Source of the DNA: Faecalicatena sp.
Lineage (GTDB): Bacteria > Bacillota > Clostridia > Lachnospirales > Lachnospiraceae
Direction of reading: 5' to 3'
Length of the DNA: 9,550 nucleotides
Assembly (NCBI GenBank): GCA_009774255.1
Contig: VSNK01000214.1
Location: forward strand, 1 to 9,550
Below, in pieces: positions 6,484-9,550 of this stretch; within the stretch, counting starts at the first letter, position 1; each line of letters begins with the position of its first letter. A model generated the notes under the pieces. It was not told the DNA's origin. It was given only the letters and a program-made list of their open reading frames with translations, and searched no databases. Position numbers and translations under genes: made by a program.

Positions 6484-6576
6484 CTGCTCCAATGGCAATA
6501 CAGATATTCTTATTGCATCTTGCCAATTTGGGGCAGTTTCACAGATCTGTACATTTCCCTTTTTTAAAAGGCTCAT
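6484..6576 (-). pseudogene. Fragment of PTS EIIA (fructose/mannitol type), in frame with ptsI
   Basis: From ATG 6576 (GGAA 7-10 nt upstream) the frame reads MSLLKKGNVQICETAPNW then QDAIRISVLPLEQ. This resembles the first 30 residues of family-2 EIIA domains (MS.L.KEN.......WEEAIR...PLL). The phospho-His segment (PHARP) and the rest of the roughly 150-residue domain are absent. The reading frame then runs without a stop through about 27 unrelated codons into ptsI. Transcription through here could give an N-terminally extended Enzyme I of 600 residues, but the internal ptsI start looks better. It is probably the 5' end of a PTS gene whose body was deleted. Confidence 0.55.
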
Positions 6577-6650
6577 GCTAAATTTCCTTCCCAATATTTC
6601 CTGACTTCCTGATTGCCGATCGACTTCGTTCATCTGAACTGACTCTATCT

Positions 6651-6690
6651 TACCATCAAACTTCCTCTATTAGAAGTCCAGAAATTGTAC
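6651..6690 (-). promoter_or_regulatory. Promoter-like regulatory repeat R1 (towards ptsI)
   Basis: On the minus strand this reads GTACAATTTCTGGACTTCTA (6690-6671) then ATAGAGGAAG and TTTGATGGTA. It is a direct copy of R2 138 bp away. TGGACT and GATGGT are 17 nt apart, a weak -35/-10 pair; CTTCTAATAGAGG is a short dyad lying between them. The block ends about 20 nt before the possible ATG at 6633 and 75 nt before the EIIA-like start at 6576. It is best read as an activator- or repressor-bound promoter of the ptsI side. Confidence 0.55.
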
Positions 6691-6788
6691 GGCATATTTT
6701 TTGATAGCTCTTCAGCTCTTTCTTTTCATTATATGTATCCTCCCTGTATTCTAAACTGCAGAACAGTTTACTGGAATTAATTCTATCG

Positions 6789-6829
6789 TACCATAGAATT
6801 GTCTGTATCAGAAGTCCAGAAAATGTACC
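6789..6829 (-). promoter_or_regulatory. Promoter-like regulatory repeat R2 (towards ptsI)
   Basis: On the minus strand it reads GGTACATTTTCTGGACTTCT (6829-6810), then GATACAGACAATTC and TATGGTA. TGGACT and TATGGT are spaced by 17 nt, and TCTG-ATA-CAGA (an 11-bp palindrome) lies just after the putative -35. Conservation with R1 extends past the block into GGTAnGATAGA. The segment between R2 and R1 has no convincing gene. Confidence 0.55.
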
Positions 6830-6847
6830 GTATCCGTGCAAATAGTT

Positions 6848-6883
6848 GTCATTTATCCGGTTAAAAATTCACTGGAAAATGAC
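6848..6883. promoter_or_regulatory. Imperfect inverted repeat in the ptsI/kinase intergenic region
   Basis: GTCATTT (6848-6854) faces AAATGAC (6877-6883); allowing one bulge, TCCGGT also pairs with ACTGGA further in, around an AT-rich centre. It lies between R2 and R3, so a regulator bound here could serve both divergent genes. Function is inference. Confidence 0.4.
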
Positions 6884-6952
6884 GTTATAAATCAACCAGA
6901 TACGCCAAGAGAAATTTTTTACTTTTGTGTACCATTGTTTGCACAGATTTAA

Positions 6953-6995
6953 CACATTTTCTGGGCTTCTAATATAGACGGCATGGTAGTATAAT
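6953..6995 (+). promoter_or_regulatory. Promoter with regulatory repeat R3 (towards the sugar kinase)
   Basis: ACATTTTCTGGGCTTCTAAT (6954-6973) repeats the core of R1 and R2, here on the plus strand, with the 11-bp palindrome TCTA-ATA-TAGA (6969-6979). A perfect TATAAT follows at 6990-6995 with no good -35 at the proper distance (TTCTAA), which is typical of a promoter needing an activator. The start point would be near 7002, giving a leader of about 115 nt for the kinase. Confidence 0.6.
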
Positions 6996-7118
6996 AAAGT
7001 CAATTTCGACTTGCCATTCCAAAACTTGAAAGGCAGGAAGAGTGGAATGCAGCGTTTGAAGAAGAACAGGCATAAATCAGAAAGGATCTATGGATACTGG
7101 CTATTGAGGAGGTATATC

Positions 7119-8459
7119 ATGAAAGCGGTAGGTATTGACATTGGAACAACAACGATCAGCGCAGTCATTGTAGCGGAGGATTCGAGAAGCGTGGAGAAAT
7201 CTTTTACAATCAGCAACGGCAGCTTTATAAAAACCGGAACAATCTGGGAAAAACTGCAAGATCCTGCGATCATCCTGAAAAAATCCACAAGTCTTTTGGA
7301 GGATATCCTGAAAGAATATCAGGATGTCGGCGTGATTGGGTTGACGGGGCAGATGCATGGAATCATCTATACGGATCATGAAGGCAGGCATGTCAGCCCG
7401 TTGTATACATGGCAGGACGGAAGAGGAAACCAGCCATGCAGGGACAGCACAAGCGTCTGCAGGATACTGGAAGAAACATATGGCATCAAGCTATACACCG
7501 GATATGGAATGGCAACTCACATCTACAACAGTATGACAGGGCTGGTTCCAGAGACGGCGATCAGCTTGTGTACGATCGCGGATTATCTGGGGATGGTGCT
7601 GACAGGAAGAAAACGTCCGCTGCTTCACGCTGGAAATGCCGCGGGGCTTGGAATCTATGATGTCAGGAAACATTGCTTTCAAAAAGATGTATTTGATAAA
7701 CTGCATCTGGATTGCGGGATTCTTCCGGAAGTGACGAATGAATTTCCAATTCTGGGGAATTACCGGGGGATTCCTGTCTGTACCGCAACAGGTGACAATC
7801 AGGCGAGCTTTCTTGGTTCTGTGAGGGATGTACAGGACTCCATCCTGGTGAACATGGGAACCGGTGGACAGGTATCCGTCTATTCGGAGAATTACTTTGC
7901 AGCAGAAGGGGTGGAACCGAGACCGTTTATCAAAGACAGCTACATTCTCTGTGGCTCCTCTCTTTGCGGCGGCAGAGCCTATGCACTTCTGGCAGATTTT
8001 TTTAAACAGTCCGGAAAGGCAATGGGTGTAGAGGATGTTGATCCCTACCACATGATGGAGCTTCTGCTGGAGTCGAAAGAGGAAGAGCAGAAAAAACTAA
8101 AAGTAGATACCCGTTTTTCCGGAACGAGAGAATGTCCGGGGCTGAGGGGAAGCATTGGCAATATCGGAACGGATAACTTTACGCCTGGAGCCCTCACAAG
8201 GGGCGTCCTGGAGGGAATGGCCGATGAACTGTATCAAATGTACCTGAAGATGGAAACAGGGATTGCCGATGAAAAAAAGATAATGATCGCTTCAGGAAAC
8301 GGGCTTCGCAGGAATCGGCATTTACAGGATATCATGGCCAGACGGTTTTCCATGCGTCTTACACTGGCAGAGCAAACGGAAGAAGCTGCTTATGGGGCAG
8401 CTCTGGCCGGAATGATTGCGGCCGGAGCGTACCGCCCTGAATTTATGATCAACAAATAA
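7119..8459 (+). CDS. FGGY-family carbohydrate kinase, sedoheptulokinase-like
   Basis: The 446-residue enzyme is an ATP-dependent sugar kinase of the FGGY family. Phosphate-1 motif is GIDIGTTT (5-12); LTGQMHGIIY (75-84) and YTWQDGRGN (96-104) line the sugar site; TGDNQAS (224-230) carries the catalytic Asp226; MGTGGQ (246-251) is phosphate-2; ASGNGLRRN (391-399) and EEAAYGAAL (421-429) form the nucleotide side. The blocks TWQDGR, RPLL...NAA, GD.QAS and TGYGMAT align from memory with sedoheptulokinase (SHPK), better than with xylulokinase or glycerol kinase; the exact sugar remains inference. Cytoplasmic. The start is ATG 7119 with GGAGG 6 nt upstream; 36 in-frame codons before it lack family similarity. 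The motif R3 promoter precedes it and a hairpin terminator follows. It is divergent from ptsI. Confidence 0.88.
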   Translation: MKAVGIDIGTTTISAVIVAEDSRSVEKSFTISNGSFIKTGTIWEKLQDPAIILKKSTSLLEDILKEYQDVGVIGLTGQMHGIIYTDHEGRHVSPLYTWQDGRGNQPCRDSTSVCRILEETYGIKLYTGYGMATHIYNSMTGLVPETAISLCTIADYLGMVLTGRKRPLLHAGNAAGLGIYDVRKHCFQKDVFDKLHLDCGILPEVTNEFPILGNYRGIPVCTATGDNQASFLGSVRDVQDSILVNMGTGGQVSVYSENYFAAEGVEPRPFIKDSYILCGSSLCGGRAYALLADFFKQSGKAMGVEDVDPYHMMELLLESKEEEQKKLKVDTRFSGTRECPGLRGSIGNIGTDNFTPGALTRGVLEGMADELYQMYLKMETGIADEKKIMIASGNGLRRNRHLQDIMARRFSMRLTLAEQTEEAAYGAALAGMIAAGAYRPEFMINK

Positions 8460-8498
8460 TCGAAATTGACAGAAAGTCAGAAAATTAGAAGTAAGGTG

Positions 8499-8534
8499 TC
8501 CCATCTGTTCTGGATTTACAGATGGAACATTTTC
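8499..8534 (+). terminator. Probable terminator of the sugar kinase
   Basis: CCATCTGT (8502-8509) pairs perfectly with ACAGATGG (8519-8526) around a 9-nt loop, extended by GT/AC across a C-A mismatch. A short T-rich tail (ATTTTC) follows at 8530. It lies 40 nt past the kinase stop. The tail is weak, so efficiency is uncertain. Confidence 0.5.
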
Positions 8535-8675
8535 TGCAGGCTTTACTTTAACACAACAAGGGTTCCCCCGCCGTTTTATAACGGCCTGGATCTGGTAAGC
8601 ATCGGGGAGAAAAACTGCCTGAACGATAGCCAGATTGGGAGAGCCCTACTCCGCATAAATCCTCCATTTCCAATT

Positions 8676-9224
8676 TTATGCCCTGAAGTCCACCCCGCCG
8701 AGCGTCCCGTCAAGCTGGTCTAAAATGCTCGTGTCAAAGGCGTCCCCCGGTTTCCAGCCCGGATTGTTTTCCCTCACCAGCTTCTCCATCCTTGTGGCAT
8801 AATCCCCTGCCATACGCTGTAAAGTCCATGCAGCAGAATTACGTTGTGTCGAGGGGATTGTGCTTAAATATTTATTGATTACATCGGGCTGTTTACTTCC
8901 ATCTGGCTTGCCCCAACCGTTTGTAGTGATAAAATCCTGTTTCACCACCTCTGCCAGTTCTGCTTTTACTTCATCTGATACGGATACAATTTTTTTCCAG
9001 CTTCCATTTGTTCCTTTGATGCATCTGTCGGCTTCTTCTTTTGAATGCCACGGCACACCATTTTCGTCATAATATAAATTGCTGTGCTTATACTTCACTC
9101 CGCCACTGATATTCACACCCGTCTGATTGGAAATACCTGCCTTATTCCCATTCTTCTGCGGAAACAGCCTGTTCACCAGGGAATATCCAGAAAGCCATTT
9201 CATATTGTTACTGCTGATATTCAT
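8676..9224 (-). CDS. Uncharacterised protein, 182 residues
   Basis: ATG 9224 has a strong AGGAGGCGAGG ribosome binding site and yields a soluble 182-residue protein beginning MNISSNNMKWLSGYSLVNRL. No signal peptide or membrane segment is visible. There is a Gly/Asn-rich N-terminal third (NKAGISNQTGVNISGG). It is followed by LYYDENGVPWHSKEEADRCI, a helical SVSDEVKAELAEVVKQDFI, and a C-terminal segment AWTLQRMAGDYATRMEKLV ending TLGGVDFRA. I do not recognise the family; the style resembles Clostridia-specific uncharacterised families. It starts 14 nt after the stop of the split gene upstream, so the two were probably cotranscribed. Insertion of copy C upstream may have changed its expression. 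The frame also extends upstream to 9341, but that part is the remains of the repeat and the other gene's tail. Confidence 0.8.
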   Translation of the reverse strand: MNISSNNMKWLSGYSLVNRLFPQKNGNKAGISNQTGVNISGGVKYKHSNLYYDENGVPWHSKEEADRCIKGTNGSWKKIVSVSDEVKAELAEVVKQDFITTNGWGKPDGSKQPDVINKYLSTIPSTQRNSAAWTLQRMAGDYATRMEKLVRENNPGWKPGDAFDTSILDQLDGTLGGVDFRA

Positions 9225-9238
9225 ATCCTCGCCTCCTC

Positions 9239-9310
9239 TTATATCTTCAAATCCAAATTCGCACCAACCTGCGGCTGATCTTTTACTGTGGTTTTGCCTG
9301 CATCCTCTTC
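9239..9310 (-). pseudogene. 3' fragment of a gene split by palindromic copy C
   Basis: Directly beyond the tip of copy C, one frame reads EEDAGKTTVKDQPQVGANL then DLKI and stops (TAA 9241-9239), 14 nt before the next gene's ATG. The composition and the tight spacing to the next start are those of a real C-terminus. Its frame matches the frame entering copy C from the other side if 163 of the element's 164 bp are a net insertion. Without the element the joint would read ...KTIIEAA-x-EEDAGKTT. No start codon or ribosome binding site belongs to this piece. Confidence 0.55.
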
Positions 9311-9474
9311 CTAGTACATCGAAAAATAAGTTTCTAGCCAAATGACGCAGAATGATTTTTCATATGCAAGGCGGAGGAATGAGGCGTAGCGGTGGCTACG
9401 TCGATTGACGACAACACAGCAGATGGAAAATCAGGCAAGTCATTGGGCTGGTTACTTATTATTCGATGTACTAG
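9311..9474. repeat. 164-bp palindromic repeat element, copy C (complete)
   Basis: The element starts CTAGTACATCGA and ends TCGATGTACTAG, exactly 164 bp, as in copy B. The centre is GTAGC-GGTG-GCTAC (9386-9399), whose axis at 9392.5 equals the midpoint. Arms match imperfectly, for example ATAAGT and AGCC.AATGAC on both sides. The arm interior is unrelated to copy B beyond about eight bp of tip and the central block (GGCGTAGC/GCTACGTC). On the minus strand one frame stays open for 46 codons (9474 downwards), one meets TAG at once, the third meets TAA after six codons. It lies inside what seems to have been one gene. Confidence 0.88.
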
Positions 9475-9550
9475 GCAGCTTCGATGATTGTTTTCATATC
9501 TGTGTCATTCAGATAAATCGTGCCATCTTTGGAAGCAGCCATTTTTTCAT
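9471..9550 (-). pseudogene. 5'-side fragment of a gene split by palindromic copy C (runs off the window)
   Basis: The minus-strand frame entering from the window edge reads EKMAASKDGTIYLNDTDMKT then IIEAA and stops at TAG 9473-9471, a stop supplied by the CTAG tip of copy C. The gene's beginning is outside the window. The ending on a helix (MKTIIEAA) with no natural tail, and the fitting piece EEDAGKTTVKD beyond the element, argue for disruption. I do not recognise the family. Confidence 0.6.

Noticed and set aside
6656..6841. 61-codon minus-strand frame in the ptsI upstream region
   Set aside because: It runs through the two direct regulatory repeats R1 and R2, which explains its repeated FSGLLIQ/ISGLLIE segments; it has no ribosome binding site and no family resemblance.
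6998..7075. Possible leader peptide or gene remnant (frame ending EEWNAAFEEEQA) before the kinase
   Set aside because: The frame looks protein-like but has no ATG/GTG/TTG start, so it is at most the end of a lost gene; too short to call.
7011..7118. 36 extra in-frame codons before the sugar kinase
   Set aside because: The ATG at 7119 has GGAGG and begins directly with the conserved GIDIGTTT strand; the upstream codons are basic, start with TTG and lack an RBS.
8571..8586. Small hairpin GCCGTT-TTAT-AACGGC between the kinase and the 182-residue protein gene
   Set aside because: Six-bp stem with no T run on either strand; could help end transcription but not supportable as a terminator on its own.
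8466..8723. 85-codon plus-strand frame after the kinase
   Set aside because: No recognisable family, passes through the terminator hairpin and into the opposite-strand gene; treated as non-coding.
9225..9341. N-terminal 39-codon extension of the 182-residue protein
   Set aside because: It is made of the tip of repeat copy C and the other frame of the split gene's tail; the start at 9224 has a much better ribosome binding site.
9332..9474. 46-codon open frame across palindromic copy C on the minus strand
   Set aside because: It starts at the element tip with no start codon or RBS and is a by-product of the palindrome; such repeats can give spurious protein tails.

Overview
The window looks like a low-to-mid GC Firmicutes chromosome, most likely Lachnospiraceae (Dorea/Blautia/Clostridium-like). 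The basis is strong GGAGG ribosome binding sites, TTGACA/TATAAT promoters, a Clostridia-type PTS Enzyme I, a ferredoxin-tailed aldo/keto reductase and the codon style. This is inference from gene content; no rRNA or tRNA is present.

Layout: (1) 1-171 holds the right arm of a palindromic repeat (copy A) and the tail-side spacer of an iron-sulfur aldo/keto reductase (172-1290, minus). (2) 1405-2448 is a patchwork: a fragment of a PD-(D/E)XK nuclease-family transposase, an AT-rich NUDIX hydrolase gene and a 42-codon orphan ORF. (3) 2595-4682 is a drug-efflux-like locus: an MFS transporter, a very strong MarR-type promoter/operator, and two MarR-family regulator genes that are both broken near the DNA-binding helix. 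A complete 164-bp palindromic repeat (copy B) and a second long hairpin sit between the promoter and the transporter. (4) 4774-8459 is a sugar locus: a PTS Enzyme I gene (minus), preceded in frame by a scrap of a fructose/mannitol-type EIIA domain, and a divergent FGGY kinase resembling sedoheptulokinase (plus). The intergenic region carries three copies of a shared promoter-like motif, two facing ptsI and one facing the kinase. (5) 8676-9550 holds an unidentified small protein gene and, upstream of it, a gene that appears to be split by a third palindromic repeat (copy C).

The most unusual thing here is the repeat family. Copies B and C are each exactly 164 bp. Both begin CTAGTACA and end TGTACTAG, and both have a GTAGC...GCTAC mini-hairpin exactly at the midpoint. 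Their inner arms differ greatly between copies, yet within each copy the two arms remain substantially complementary. Copy A has an arm of matching length, with the midpoint just outside the window. The elements have no coding capacity of their own that I can see and look like non-autonomous mobile palindromes (MITE- or REP-like).

Functionally, the MFS gene is probably transcribed from the MarR-type promoter through a leader of about 350 nt that contains copy B. The ptsI and kinase genes probably answer to one shared regulator. The broken MarR genes, the EIIA scrap, the transposase scrap and the split gene together mark this as a heavily rearranged accessory region.
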